Positions 1 through 8,924 of a stretch of 58,597 bases of DNA are shown one piece after another. This DNA comes from CAYWNA01 sp964459305. GTDB lineage: Bacteria > Planctomycetota > Planctomycetia > Pirellulales > Pirellulaceae. A model generated the notes under the pieces. That model saw only the letters and a program-made list of their open reading frames with translations, made no database searches and was not told the origin of the DNA. Every line of letters starts with the position of its first letter. The stretch's first letter is position 1. Made by a program: the position numbers and the translations under genes. Location: positions 1-58,597 of the forward strand of contig CAYWNA010000062.1 in the NCBI GenBank assembly GCA_964459305.1. Direction: 5' to 3'.

Positions 1-754
1 CGGCAAGGTTCGGCGCCGTCGCGACCGCGGGCGACCAGTTGAGGAAATCCGTCGACGTCGTGCGGCTGATCGTTCGTAGGCTGCCGTGCGGCGTTTTCCA
101 CGTGCGGAAGTAGCAGACATAACACCCTTCGCTTTCGGACCAGAACGACACGTTCTGGGAATCAAAGGCAAAACCATTGGACGTGATGACGGGCTGCTCC
201 TTCAGTTTCCGCCAACGGATGCCGTCGCCGGAAACGAAGGCGCACAAGCCGCCGCCTTTGTGCACGCCCGCCAGTGCCTTGAATCGCTGGTCCTTTTCGA
301 CCTCCGGCCGGCGGTCCAAGAAGGGGCTGAAATTGTGGGCGAACCAGCGAGTGTTTGCCTGAATCACATTGTTGTTGCGTGAACCGTTCAATTCGTACAG
401 GCCCAGGTCCGGTTTCGTCCAATGGATGCCGTCGTGGCTTTCCCAGTAACGAGTCGTCTCGCGCCGATCCCCGTCGTAGTCAGCCACTCCGCCGCGATCG
501 TATCGTCGATAGAGGTCGCCATCTTTGAGGACCGTGGCGTAGTGGCCCGAAGGAGTATCCGGTACCAGCGGAGTCAGTCTCGGCTCGTGCAGCTTCAGCC
601 ACACTCCATCCAATTCCTCGATCAGGAAGTGATCGACGAATAACTCTCGGCGCGAACCAATATCAACAACGGCTTCGTCACCAGCCACTGCGATCCTGGA
701 AGACGTGGCCAGTAAGACAGCCACTGACAAGATGCCGGTAAAGCGAACGCACAT
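1..754 (-). CDS. Exported five-bladed-propeller glycosidase-like protein, partial (3' end off window)
   Basis: The reading frame is open from an ATG at 754 to the left edge of the window, so the C-terminus is missing. A GAGGAGAC ribosome-binding site lies just upstream. The first ~25 residues form a Sec signal peptide (hydrophobic ILSVAVLLA, then AVAGDE). The mature start carries DIGSRRELFVDHFLIE, a signature I associate with planctomycete secreted proteins of the GH32/GH43-like five-bladed propeller group. Repeated motifs such as WESHDGIHW and FVSGDGIRW fit propeller blades. Substrate unknown. A truncated relative with the same signature lies at 48420-48660. The family link is from motif memory; catalytic residues cannot be confirmed. 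Confidence 0.75.
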   Translation of the reverse strand, partial: MCVRFTGILSVAVLLATSSRIAVAGDEAVVDIGSRRELFVDHFLIEELDGVWLKLHEPRLTPLVPDTPSGHYATVLKDGDLYRRYDRGGVADYDGDRRETTRYWESHDGIHWTKPDLGLYELNGSRNNNVIQANTRWFAHNFSPFLDRRPEVEKDQRFKALAGVHKGGGLCAFVSGDGIRWRKLKEQPVITSNGFAFDSQNVSFWSESEGCYVCYFRTWKTPHGSLRTISRTTSTDFLNWSPAVATAPNLA

Positions 755-1365
755 GAAATCGTCTCCTCATGATGTTTTTGTCGCGGATTCAAATGGAAAG
801 TATACCAAATGCGGTGGTCGCGGCGATCAGTGGAGTCGGCACACGGTGGACATCGTTTGAATGATTATTCGTTTCTGGTTGGATCAATGCAGTGGCTTCC
901 TCTTCCTCTCTGCGGTTTCCAAGAGGCCCGTTCGCCGTCAACCGCAGAGGAGGGACGATCGCAGAGTGGCAGGGCCACAGCCAAATTTGAGCTGCCGCTC
1001 GGTCAACACTGGCCCGCTCCCGTTGGTCGCTGAAATTCGCGCAGGAAAACACGAAGTTTAACGTTTGCAGTGCAGAGACAATGGCAGAAGGCAATGGTAA
1101 ACAAACTTTATCCAACGACTTACATCGATCGAGAGCCTCGAAGTGGCGATGTCCGATTAGGTGCGTTTTTCCTGAGCGTGAGTGTTTGCGAGGTAGACCG
1201 CCCGTGCTTACAATAACTGCTCCGCCTTCAGGCTCTGTTTGATGAGCGGTCGAATTGCCTTGTGCGATGGCCTCCAAGGCCGTCGAGTCTGGTTTCGTGT
1301 GTTGCTGGACGGCTTTGGAAAGCCATCCTACGGATTCTGCTGCAAGCCTCGGAGTCACCCTGCAA
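755..1365. other. Intergenic region, no gene supported
   Basis: About 610 bases between two divergent genes. A 211-codon minus-strand frame spans part of it, but it runs into the coding strand of the next gene, lacks a ribosome-binding site and resembles no family I recognise. It presumably holds the promoters for both flanking genes; no convincing -35/-10 pair was identified. Confidence 0.4.
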
Positions 1366-2718
1366 GTGTCCCGCCTTCTGACGATCACCTTCGTAGCGAC
1401 ATCGCTGGCATCCGACGTTACCATCGTCGTCGATTACCCTCAGCCTTACGTCCTCTACCAACGCGATGCGGCCGACACGGGTGAAGTGCGAATCCGTGGG
1501 CAGTTGTTGGGCATCACCGAACCGTGCCGAGTCGAAGCTCGATTCAATGGCGGTCCGTGGCAGACGCTGGACGCAGCGACTGAAGAAGGGAGATTTTCGG
1601 GAACGATCGTAGGCCACACTGGTCAAGGGAAACTCGAGGTGCGTGGCGCGAGCCACCCGGACGCGGTCGTGTTGGTCGAACCGGTGGCGGTGGGCGATCT
1701 GTTCCTGGTGACCGGACAGTCCAATGCAGACGGGCGTGGCAGTGTGAACGTCACACTGGCTGATACCAATCCGTTCGTGGGCGTTAAGTACCGGGGCGAA
1801 ACTTGGTCGCGGGGCGACGACCCGTCAGATAATGCCGGCAAACACGCCTCGCCGTGGCCCATTGTGCTTGACGCGATGATCCCCGAACAGAAGGTTCCTA
1901 TGGGCTTTGTCCAGGCGGCCGTGGGCAGCACCGTCGTGCGTCAGTGGCGAAAAGAGGGGCAGTTGTACAAACGGGCCATGACGCTGTTGCACAAGGCGAC
2001 CGACGGCGGCATGGCCGCCAAAGCGGTCCTGTACTACCAAGGCGAAAACGATATTACTCACTACAACAAGCTTTCGGTGCTGGGCGACTACGAGCAGTAC
2101 AAGACGCATCTGACCGCCATGGTCGCCGAATTTCATGCTGACCTGAAAGCCCCTGTACTTGTCGGCCAAATCACTAACCTTTGGCCCCAGCGAGATCGGA
2201 ACGACGGCGTCCGACGGGCTCAGCAAGAGATCTGGTCCGAGAGTCCGTACTCCCGCCCCGGTGCCGTCACCTACGACATTCTTCCCACCGACGGCGTGCA
2301 CTACCGCGACGCCGTGAACATGCGAGTCTTTGCCGGCCGCTGGATCTACGCCATTCGCAATGCTCTGTACTTGCAGTCTCCTCAGCGACCGCCCCAACTG
2401 ATCGCCGTGAAACGCGCGTCCGATACCGACCTGCAACTGACCTACGATCGCCTACTGAGCGTCTCGGACTGGCGAGGCCGACCGTCTGCTCGACCGGCCG
2501 GCTTTCGCGTCGTCGCCGGCGACATCTCTCTGGCCGATAAGGACATCAACTCGGCCAGCGTCGACGGCAAGACGGTCCTGCTGCGTTTCAACCTGCCCGT
2601 TCCCGCCACCGGCCGATTCTTCTACGGCAGCGGCGTTGATGCCCAAAACAAACCGGTACTGCGAGACTCCGAGACAGGCCAGCCAGTGCCCTTGCGGTTT
2701 GATGTGCCGATCCCGTGA
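1366..2718 (+). CDS. Sialate O-acetylesterase-like SGNH/SASA-family secreted protein
   Basis: Probable carbohydrate acetylesterase removing O-acetyl groups from glycans outside the cytoplasm. A GTG at 1366 is preferred as start because GGAG lies 11 bases upstream and it places a signal peptide (LLTITFVATSLAS) at the N-terminus; the same frame opens upstream at a TTG (1255) with no good ribosome-binding site. SGNH/SASA motifs are visible: GQSN at residues 117-120 (nucleophile Ser119), YYQGEN around 223-228, and DGVHY at 309-313 (Asp/His of the triad). An N-terminal beta domain precedes the hydrolase core and a C-terminal beta domain follows it. About 450 residues, a usual length. Substrate could be sialic acid or acetylated plant/algal polysaccharide. 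Confidence 0.85.
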   Translation: MSRLLTITFVATSLASDVTIVVDYPQPYVLYQRDAADTGEVRIRGQLLGITEPCRVEARFNGGPWQTLDAATEEGRFSGTIVGHTGQGKLEVRGASHPDAVVLVEPVAVGDLFLVTGQSNADGRGSVNVTLADTNPFVGVKYRGETWSRGDDPSDNAGKHASPWPIVLDAMIPEQKVPMGFVQAAVGSTVVRQWRKEGQLYKRAMTLLHKATDGGMAAKAVLYYQGENDITHYNKLSVLGDYEQYKTHLTAMVAEFHADLKAPVLVGQITNLWPQRDRNDGVRRAQQEIWSESPYSRPGAVTYDILPTDGVHYRDAVNMRVFAGRWIYAIRNALYLQSPQRPPQLIAVKRASDTDLQLTYDRLLSVSDWRGRPSARPAGFRVVAGDISLADKDINSASVDGKTVLLRFNLPVPATGRFFYGSGVDAQNKPVLRDSETGQPVPLRFDVPIP

Positions 2719-2744
2719 GGCGCGGGGATGGGTCCGTAGCTGAA

Positions 2745-2876
2745 TGAAGGTGTCCGGGAATTCGACATGCTGAAATCCACGGTTATCGGGAGGGCGAGGC
2801 TCCCGCCGAGCCGAGTGTTGGTGCCAGAAAGCAGGCTCAGCAGGAGCTTCGCCCTCCCAATTCCCGGACACCCTCA
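2745..2876 (+). mobile_element. 132-bp MITE-like element, copy A
   Basis: A 132-bp palindromic element with terminal inverted repeats TGAAGGTGTCCGGGAATT (left) and the complement of TGAGGGTGTCCGGGAATT (right). It has an inner inverted pair GGGAGGGCGAGGCTCC / GGAGCTTCGCCCTCCC. Same length and orientation as copy B (4022-4153), inverted relative to copy C (31067-31198). Flanks GCTGAA and ACTAAA may be a decayed 6-bp target duplication (4/6 match). It lies between convergent genes and encodes nothing. Confidence 0.85.
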
Positions 2877-2984
2877 ACTAAATCCGCAAGAATTCACCTA
2901 CGAGTTTTGTCAACGAATCCTCGCGGTCTCACAAACCCGTTCCTGCACCCGATCCAGTGAGTCGATCCTCGGGTACGCAGCGAT

Positions 2985-3869
2985 TCACTTGAGCAAGCGG
3001 TCGATCAGATAGTCTGTGGAGTTCTTGTACTTCGGGTGAGGCTGATCCGGATGGACGAGCACCACATCGACGTCCACGGCTTTGAGTCGCTCTTCGAGCT
3101 TGATGCCCATGATGCCGGAGTGCGTCGGATCCTTCGGCGACGCGCCGACGACCGGGACCTCGCCGCGGTAGAACATCGCGATGGGCGGATCGTCCTTGGA
3201 AACATGCTCGATCGGTGAATACTCCTTGATCCATTCCAGGACATCTTCGCGATTGTCGATCAGGCTTTGAATGTTCGGCAAACCGAAGGCGTGGGCGCCG
3301 TAGCGGTAGTTCGGCATCCACTCGCGCAGTTCCTTCGGATCGAGCGAAACCTGCGCTCCGTTGACCGCGGCGCAGTAAAGACGGGTCGATTCGCGGGCGA
3401 CGGGATCGTCGCTGTCGGGGTCGACCAGGTCGCAGTGAAAGGCGAGCCAGAGCGACGAGCAAGCGCCAGCCGAGCCTCCGGTGGCGCCGATGCGCGTCTT
3501 GTCCAGATTCCATTCGGCCGCCTTGGAGCGAACGAATTGCAGGGCGCGGGCGGCGTCTTCCAGCGGCGCTTTCACCGGCGGCTTGACCCCTTCTTCGACA
3601 CCGTTCCGGACGTAGCGGTAGTTGGTGGCAACGACCGAGATGCCCTTATCGAGGAAAGCTCTCGGATTGGTTTTCTTGTCGCCGCCCTGCCAGCCGCCGC
3701 CGTGGATGTAAAACACGACCGGCGTCGGCTTGTCCGACTTCGCTTGGTAGAAATCAAGAACCTGTCGCGGATGGTTGCCGTACGCCACGTCCTTGAGTTG
3801 TTTGGGTTCATCGGCCTGGCTCGGCTGCACGACGAAAAGTACGGCGATTAAAAGAACGATTCGCTTCAT
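2985..3869 (-). CDS. Secreted alpha/beta-hydrolase esterase
   Basis: A 294-residue alpha/beta-hydrolase of the esterase/lipase type that includes bacterial feruloyl/acetyl esterases. ATG at 3869 has AGGAG nine bases upstream. The signal peptide covers residues 1-19 (ending PSQADE). HGGGW at 56-60 is the oxyanion-hole motif; GGSAG at 131-135 is the nucleophile elbow (Ser133). A late His is probably within VHPDQPHPKYK near the C-terminus. Planctomycete homologues often sit near polysaccharide-degradation genes, as here. It is flanked by copies A and B of the 132-bp element. Ester substrate unknown. Confidence 0.85.
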   Translation of the reverse strand: MKRIVLLIAVLFVVQPSQADEPKQLKDVAYGNHPRQVLDFYQAKSDKPTPVVFYIHGGGWQGGDKKTNPRAFLDKGISVVATNYRYVRNGVEEGVKPPVKAPLEDAARALQFVRSKAAEWNLDKTRIGATGGSAGACSSLWLAFHCDLVDPDSDDPVARESTRLYCAAVNGAQVSLDPKELREWMPNYRYGAHAFGLPNIQSLIDNREDVLEWIKEYSPIEHVSKDDPPIAMFYRGEVPVVGASPKDPTHSGIMGIKLEERLKAVDVDVVLVHPDQPHPKYKNSTDYLIDRLLK

Positions 3870-4021
3870 GATGTCGGCTCCTGGAAAGTGTTAGGTATCA
3901 TGTCACCATAGGAAAGCTGTGTGCCCATGCACTTTGCGCCTTCATTGTTTCGAAGCGGGTCGACCGAGTCAACGGCCAGCACCGTAGCTTGAGGTTTGTC
4001 ATCACACCGACCCAAACTACT

Positions 4022-4153
4022 TGAAGGCGTCCGGGAATTCGAAACGCTGGAATCCACGGTTTTCGGGAGGGCGAGGCTCCTGCCGAGCCGCGCGTTGGTG
4101 CCAAGAATCCGGCTCAGCCGGAGCTTCGCCCTCCCAATTCCCGGACACCCTCA
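4022..4153 (+). mobile_element. 132-bp MITE-like element, copy B, with 6-bp target duplication
   Basis: Second copy of the 132-bp element, same orientation as copy A. Terminal repeats are TGAAGGCGTCCGGGAATT and the complement of TGAGGGTGTCCGGGAATT. It is flanked by perfect direct repeats ACTACT at 4016-4021 and 4154-4159, a 6-bp target-site duplication. The right-hand duplication contains the stop codon of the minus-strand ceramidase-like gene, so the element landed exactly on the end of that gene without changing its product. Confidence 0.9.
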
Positions 4154-4154
4154 A

Positions 4155-5684
4155 CTACTTCCAAAGCTCCTGGATCGCTTCGACCGTGCGGTCCACCAGT
4201 ACCTGTCCGCCTTCGGGGCCGACCGGATTGCTCACGACCGTGGCGCTGTAGTTGGTGAAAGGATTCTCGTCCAACGCGCCGCCCGCCATCGCACGCGGCG
4301 TCGGCACATAATAACCGTGGTGCCGGGCGTTGGTGGCCAACTGGATCAGGAACGTCTGAACGGCCGGGCTGCGGGCTTCGATCTGGACGCCGTAGTCGAG
4401 AAACAGCTCGAAGGGATTGGTGGCAATCGCCACGTCGCCCAGCCGCAGCACGTGCAGCTCCATCTCGAAGGTCTTCCATCCGCCTCCTTGCTGGGAAAGG
4501 TAACGCTCGGCGACAAACCCGTAGAGGTACCCAGACCAATAATCCGATTTCGTGAGCGTCTTTTTGGCGTCGATCTTTTCACACACTTTCTTGGCCACTG
4601 CGTATTCGACATCGGTGACGATCCGCGCGGGCAGCTCAATTTGCTGGACCCGGTGCACGAGCGGCACGTCCGTGCGAATGTCCTGGGCGATGACGGCGGC
4701 CACGTCGTCGAACGTGTTGGCGATCCGGCGGCCGATCTCCTGGCTGTAGGTCAGGCCGCGGAGCTCGTACATGCGTTTCTCGCTTTTCTTGTGCACCTGC
4801 GGCCTGGGAGTCTGGTCGCCCGCCGGTGCGCAGAAGCCCAAGACGCACACGTCCCGACCGTGGCGCTCGTGGATCAATTGGCGGACGTCGTGCCAAAAGT
4901 CGGCGCTGACCTTGGTGCCGCCCATGCATTGGGCCGTGGTCGCCAGAGTGATGGCCGTTGCCTTGAGCCGCTTCTCGGAGTCGTAGAAGCACAAGATATG
5001 GACGCCGTGGTCCTCGTAGCCTTCGATGCCGCGGAACTTGGGATCGCTGGTATTGCCGTGCATTTTAGCCCTGCCATCGCTGTACACGATGCGGCGATTG
5101 TGACCGGCGACCGCATGGCCCAGCCCCCAGGCGACGGCCCCGACGGAGCGGCCCTCCCAGGCCTTCACGACCGCCTGGGCCATTTGCTCGTACATCCACG
5201 GCACGTACTCTTTGGGCTGCATGGCGTCGCCGTAGTCCTTCTCGTCGAACCGGTCCTGAAGGATCACCGGCGCGGCGTGGGTATGCGTGGCGGCCAGGAA
5301 GAGCTTGTTCAGATCGAAACCAGGCAGCCGACCGGCCAAGTGCTTGCGAAACCCTTCTTGGATCCCAGGCCGGATGACGCACAGGTCGCAGGCGACCAGA
5401 ATCGCCTGATCCAACGCCCGCTGGCCATCCCGCGATTCCAGAGCCAGGACATTGGCGGTACAGCGGCTGAGCACCTCGCGGGCGATCCGGACGGAGCTGC
5501 CGCCGGTCAGTGGAACGGGCCGGTCCGGCGTAATGTCGGCCGTGGCCGCGCCGACCCAGAGTTCCGCTGCGTGAGCTGGTGAGGGGGCCGGTCCCAACGA
5601 CAAGCCCCAAACGGCGGCAGCACACCACACGGCGATCACAACGCGGCGGAGGGAAAAACGGTATCGACGGCAGGCATGTTGCAT
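4155..5684 (-). CDS. Neutral/alkaline non-lysosomal ceramidase-like exported protein
   Basis: A 509-residue protein resembling the N-terminal domain of neutral/alkaline ceramidases, a group abundant in planctomycetes where the substrate is usually unknown. ATG at 5684 has GAGGAG six bases upstream. A long signal peptide runs to about residue 40 (PAHAAE). WVGAATADITPDRP begins the mature part, and THTHAAP at 133-139 matches the zinc-binding histidine motif. Further histidine-rich segments (HNRRIV, GVHILCF) follow. Length is shorter than full ceramidases (about 650-700), so the C-terminal immunoglobulin-like domain is probably absent. The stop codon is overlapped by the target duplication of element B. 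Confidence 0.8.
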   Translation of the reverse strand: MQHACRRYRFSLRRVVIAVWCAAAVWGLSLGPAPSPAHAAELWVGAATADITPDRPVPLTGGSSVRIAREVLSRCTANVLALESRDGQRALDQAILVACDLCVIRPGIQEGFRKHLAGRLPGFDLNKLFLAATHTHAAPVILQDRFDEKDYGDAMQPKEYVPWMYEQMAQAVVKAWEGRSVGAVAWGLGHAVAGHNRRIVYSDGRAKMHGNTSDPKFRGIEGYEDHGVHILCFYDSEKRLKATAITLATTAQCMGGTKVSADFWHDVRQLIHERHGRDVCVLGFCAPAGDQTPRPQVHKKSEKRMYELRGLTYSQEIGRRIANTFDDVAAVIAQDIRTDVPLVHRVQQIELPARIVTDVEYAVAKKVCEKIDAKKTLTKSDYWSGYLYGFVAERYLSQQGGGWKTFEMELHVLRLGDVAIATNPFELFLDYGVQIEARSPAVQTFLIQLATNARHHGYYVPTPRAMAGGALDENPFTNYSATVVSNPVGPEGGQVLVDRTVEAIQELWK

Positions 5685-5798
5685 GGTTCACTCCTCGAAG
5701 GACAGCGTGATAGTGGTGTAAATTGAGTTTATCAGGTTGAATCGCGAGCATCAGGGAGAACGGTAGTCCCTCTTCGGAACGGAATGCTGGCAGACTGC

Positions 5799-5855
5799 AA
5801 GGGCGTTTACGCCCTTTTGCCGCGAAGCGGTATTAGGCCCGTGATTTATCACGGG
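5799..5855. repeat. Cluster of three adjacent small hairpins
   Basis: Three perfect hairpins follow one another: AAGGGCGT-TT-ACGCCCTT (5799-5816), CCGC-GAA-GCGG (5820-5830) and CCCGTGAT-TT-ATCACGGG (5838-5855). They lie in the 330-bp space between the divergent ceramidase-like gene and the TIM-barrel gene. I recall similar hairpin strings as interspersed repeats in planctomycetes. They could be transcript ends or structured leader; no gene is present here. Confidence 0.6.
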
Positions 5856-6015
5856 GTCAAGGGAGCAACCGAATCTTCAAACCCATTCTGGTTTGCCACG
5901 GCCACTGCGGTCATATATGTTGGCTCGTATCGTTCAGCGGGGCGTTTTTCTCAGAAAGGTCCTGAGGGCCGTGCATGGTTGCCGAAAACGTATGAACGTT
6001 TGGGAGAGAAGTGTA

Positions 6016-7353
6016 ATGGAACGTATTGCGTCAACGTTACTGCTTGCGCTTTCTGTGGTCTGCGGGGAGAGTATTGCCAACGCACGGAATGCTGCCGCTC
6101 AGAAGGCCTCCCCGGAACTGATCGTCGACGTCGATGTAAACGACGAAGTCTGGCTTCGTTCGCACAAGATGACGGAAACTGACGTAAGCGACCTGGTGGC
6201 GAAGCTGAAGGAGAACGGTTGCCAAACGCTCATCGTCCGGTGCGGTTGTCTGGGAATCCTCCCTTACCGCACCGAACTGTCGTACCCCGCCACTTTCGAT
6301 GCCGAGCATGCCCGGGCGAATCCCGCTCCCGGCATTATCAAGGACATGGAAGCCTACGTCGCCCAGCGCACAAAGTGGATGAAGCTCTATGCGGAGATCA
6401 TTCGCGACTTCGACCCGCCAGCCGCCTTCATCCGGGCGGGCCACGAGCAAGACATGAAGGTGATTGCGTGGATCGACCTTTTCGATGACGGCTTCCGCGG
6501 CTACCGCTCGAAGTTTCTTGATGAGCACCCCCATTGCCAATGGGTCGGCAAAGACGGCAAGACCTATTTCAAAGGACTGACGGACTATTCCTGGCCGGAG
6601 GCCCGCGCATTTCGCGTTGCCCAGGCGCGCGAGCTGCTCGATCTCGGCGCCGACGGTATCCACTGTTCCACCAGCGCCCACGGCCGCCATCTGCCTCATC
6701 CCCAGGAAGAGGATTTCTACGGCTACAGCCAACCCATCGTGAAGGCGTTTCAGGCGAAATACGGCGTCGACATCCGTACCGCCGAGGATTTCGACAAAAC
6801 AGCGTGGCATGACCTGAAGGGCGAGACCATGGTGCAACTCTACCGCGATCTGGCAAAGCTCTGTCGCGGCCGCGACAAGGAACTGTGGATTGGTCTCCAA
6901 CTCGGGCGCTACACCCACTTCACCGCGGATCCCCACTTCAGCTCGAATGTCGTTGTACGGTACACCAATCACTGGAAGACGTTGGTGGACGAAGGCATCG
7001 CCGACGCGTTCATTCTGGGAGACTACGAGATCGTGTCCAGTCCAGCTCACGGATACTGGGGAGCGAAGAAGGACATCAAGCGTCAGAGTGGCGAAGACCT
7101 CTTCGCCTGGGCGGCGCGCACGTACCAGCCATACTGCGAGGGGAAGACACGCCTCTTCCTATTCTCCGAATGGCTGCCGGGCTCGCCGTCGAAGCTGGAA
7201 CCGCGCGTGCGGTTCTGGGCGGACGTTACCCGCAAGTACGGTTTCGACGGCATCGACGTGCACGAAGCCTGGAACTTCGAGAGCGATCCCGCCAACATGC
7301 CGCTACTGGGCGCGATGGCGGAACGCTTGCGGGGCACAACGCAACAGCCGTGA
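6016..7353 (+). CDS. Secreted glycosyl-hydrolase-like TIM-barrel protein
   Basis: ATG at 6016 is preferred (GGGAGAGA upstream; signal peptide with TLLLALSVVCG); the frame is open further upstream without support. The 445-residue product resembles putative glycosidases of the GHL/family-10-like TIM-barrel group. Visible hallmarks are repeating strand-like segments: CQTLIVRCG, DMKVIAWIDLFDD, GADGIHCSTS, ELWIGLQLG, ADAFILGDYEIV and GFDGIDVHEAWNFES. Acidic residues at strand ends are candidate catalytic groups, but none is proven. It is followed 110 bp later by a sialidase-like gene on the same strand, suggesting a small operon for glycan breakdown. Confidence 0.7.
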   Translation: MERIASTLLLALSVVCGESIANARNAAAQKASPELIVDVDVNDEVWLRSHKMTETDVSDLVAKLKENGCQTLIVRCGCLGILPYRTELSYPATFDAEHARANPAPGIIKDMEAYVAQRTKWMKLYAEIIRDFDPPAAFIRAGHEQDMKVIAWIDLFDDGFRGYRSKFLDEHPHCQWVGKDGKTYFKGLTDYSWPEARAFRVAQARELLDLGADGIHCSTSAHGRHLPHPQEEDFYGYSQPIVKAFQAKYGVDIRTAEDFDKTAWHDLKGETMVQLYRDLAKLCRGRDKELWIGLQLGRYTHFTADPHFSSNVVVRYTNHWKTLVDEGIADAFILGDYEIVSSPAHGYWGAKKDIKRQSGEDLFAWAARTYQPYCEGKTRLFLFSEWLPGSPSKLEPRVRFWADVTRKYGFDGIDVHEAWNFESDPANMPLLGAMAERLRGTTQQP

Positions 7354-7463
7354 TCTGCCAACGTAAAACAGGAACTGTTCCCGGCTGTCGTGTTCGCTGC
7401 AAGTGGTGCAGGTGGAATGTCCAAAGATGGCATCAACGAAATTCTCGACAGGAGGTTGGTGTG

Positions 7464-8648
7464 ATGAAGTCACGGTTAGTAATTGTCCTATGTGTCAGTT
7501 TGACGTGGGCGGCTCTGGCCACGATCGCGGCAGCCGCGGAGGGTGACGGCAGCAATAAACCAAAGGAATGGCCCAATGGCGGTCCGGACGTCACGAAGTT
7601 CACCTATGTCGAAGAGAACGGCTTGACCAAGATCGGACTCCTGCCGCAGGTTCCGCCCGAAAACATGCGCAATTCCGAGGGGGATCTCATAGAGTTGAAA
7701 GACGGCCGGATCCTGCTGGTCTACTGTCATTTCACGGGCGGATACGGGGACCATTCCACGGCACATCTGGCCGGGCGTTTCTCCAGCGATAAAGGCAGGC
7801 ACTGGACCGAGGAAGACGTTGTCATCCTGCCGAACGAAGGCGGGATGAACGTGATGTGCCCCTCGCTGCTGAGGCTGCAAAACGGACAAATCGCTTTGTT
7901 CTACCTGCGCAAGGACTCGCCGGGAAATTGCCATCTGTACATGCGCACGTCCTCGGACGAAGCGAAGACCTGGAGCGAGTCAACCTGCTGCATGCCGGAT
8001 GCTCCAGGATACTTCGTGGTCAACAATGACCGAGTGATTCAACTCGCCGCCGGCCGGATCGTCGTCCCTGCGGCAAGCGGCGGCTGGGCAACGAGCTTTA
8101 TGTCCGACGACAACGGCAAGACATGGATCCGAAGCAAGACGCGGGCTAAGAGTTGGGCAGGCGGTAACGGCGGCTTGCAGGAGCCGGCGGTGGTGGAACT
8201 CAAGGACGGTCGACTGTTCATGGTCAGCCGGACCGCTCTCGGCCGACAGTACGGCTGCTGGTCGTCAGATGCCGGCCAGACGTGGACTTCGCCCGCGAAA
8301 CCACTCAACATTATCTCCCCGCGCGATCCTTGCGCGATCGAGCGCATTCCCAAGACCGGGCATCTGCTGCTCATTTGGGTCGATCACGCCCAAGCTCCCT
8401 TGTCCCTGCTCGGAGGATACTTCGGGGGCAGAGCGACGCCTTTGCACGCCGCCATCTCACGCGACGAAGGCCTTACCTGGGAGAACGTGAAGGCGATCGA
8501 AAGCGACCCTGAAGGTTGGTATGTCTATCCAGCCATTTGCTTCGTGGGCGATCGCGTGCTATTGACCTACTGCGCGGGCAATCACCCCTACCACATGGCG
8601 AAGAGCCAGGTCACCGTGTTTGACGTGGATTGGCTATACAAAGAATGA
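7464..8648 (+). CDS. Exo-sialidase/BNR-repeat six-bladed propeller, secreted
   Basis: ATG at 7464 has a near-perfect AGGAGG at 7450-7455. The frame is open far upstream, but only as a shadow of the preceding gene. The 394-residue product has a signal peptide (to about residue 25) and repeated Asp-box motifs: SSDKGRHW (107-114), SSDEAKTW (163-170), SDDNGKTW (214-221), SSDAGQTW (267-274) and SRDEGLTW nearer the C-terminus. Asp boxes mark the blades of sialidase-type propellers. In planctomycetes this fold also covers sulfated or plant glycans, so sialic acid as substrate is not proven. Likely co-transcribed with the TIM-barrel gene upstream. Confidence 0.85.
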   Translation: MKSRLVIVLCVSLTWAALATIAAAAEGDGSNKPKEWPNGGPDVTKFTYVEENGLTKIGLLPQVPPENMRNSEGDLIELKDGRILLVYCHFTGGYGDHSTAHLAGRFSSDKGRHWTEEDVVILPNEGGMNVMCPSLLRLQNGQIALFYLRKDSPGNCHLYMRTSSDEAKTWSESTCCMPDAPGYFVVNNDRVIQLAAGRIVVPAASGGWATSFMSDDNGKTWIRSKTRAKSWAGGNGGLQEPAVVELKDGRLFMVSRTALGRQYGCWSSDAGQTWTSPAKPLNIISPRDPCAIERIPKTGHLLLIWVDHAQAPLSLLGGYFGGRATPLHAAISRDEGLTWENVKAIESDPEGWYVYPAICFVGDRVLLTYCAGNHPYHMAKSQVTVFDVDWLYKE

Positions 8649-8924
8649 GGTGCTTCCCAGGTTCGAGTTCGAGCAAGGAGTCCCTGGCCGGCGAGCCCGA
8701 GTTGGACACCGGAAAGCCATCGCCTCGGCCCCACTGGGCAGTGAACAAGCAGGCGCTTTTCTATACCCAAAGAGGTTTTGTCAGCGTGGCCGTGGAGAAC
8801 CCGGCGACGAATGAGACGGCCAGCCCTCTCCGAAGCCGGAGTTCCATGTCTACCTGCGCCCTCTGGATGGGACGAAACTACCTGGGGGTCTCTGTTTTTC
8901 AGAATGCCTGCATCTTGACTTCCG

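Noticed and set aside
789..1424. 211-codon minus-strand frame upstream of the acetylesterase-like gene
   Set aside because: Begins inside the coding region of the neighbour, lacks a ribosome-binding site and shows no recognisable domain.
3996..5582. 528-codon plus-strand open frame
   Set aside because: Antisense to the ceramidase-like gene, which has a signal peptide, ribosome-binding site and family motifs. The frame is a G+C-driven shadow and runs across mobile element B.
6885..7463. 193-codon upstream extension of the sialidase-like gene
   Set aside because: It lies in a second frame of the preceding gene; a perfect AGGAGG and signal peptide mark the true start at 7464.
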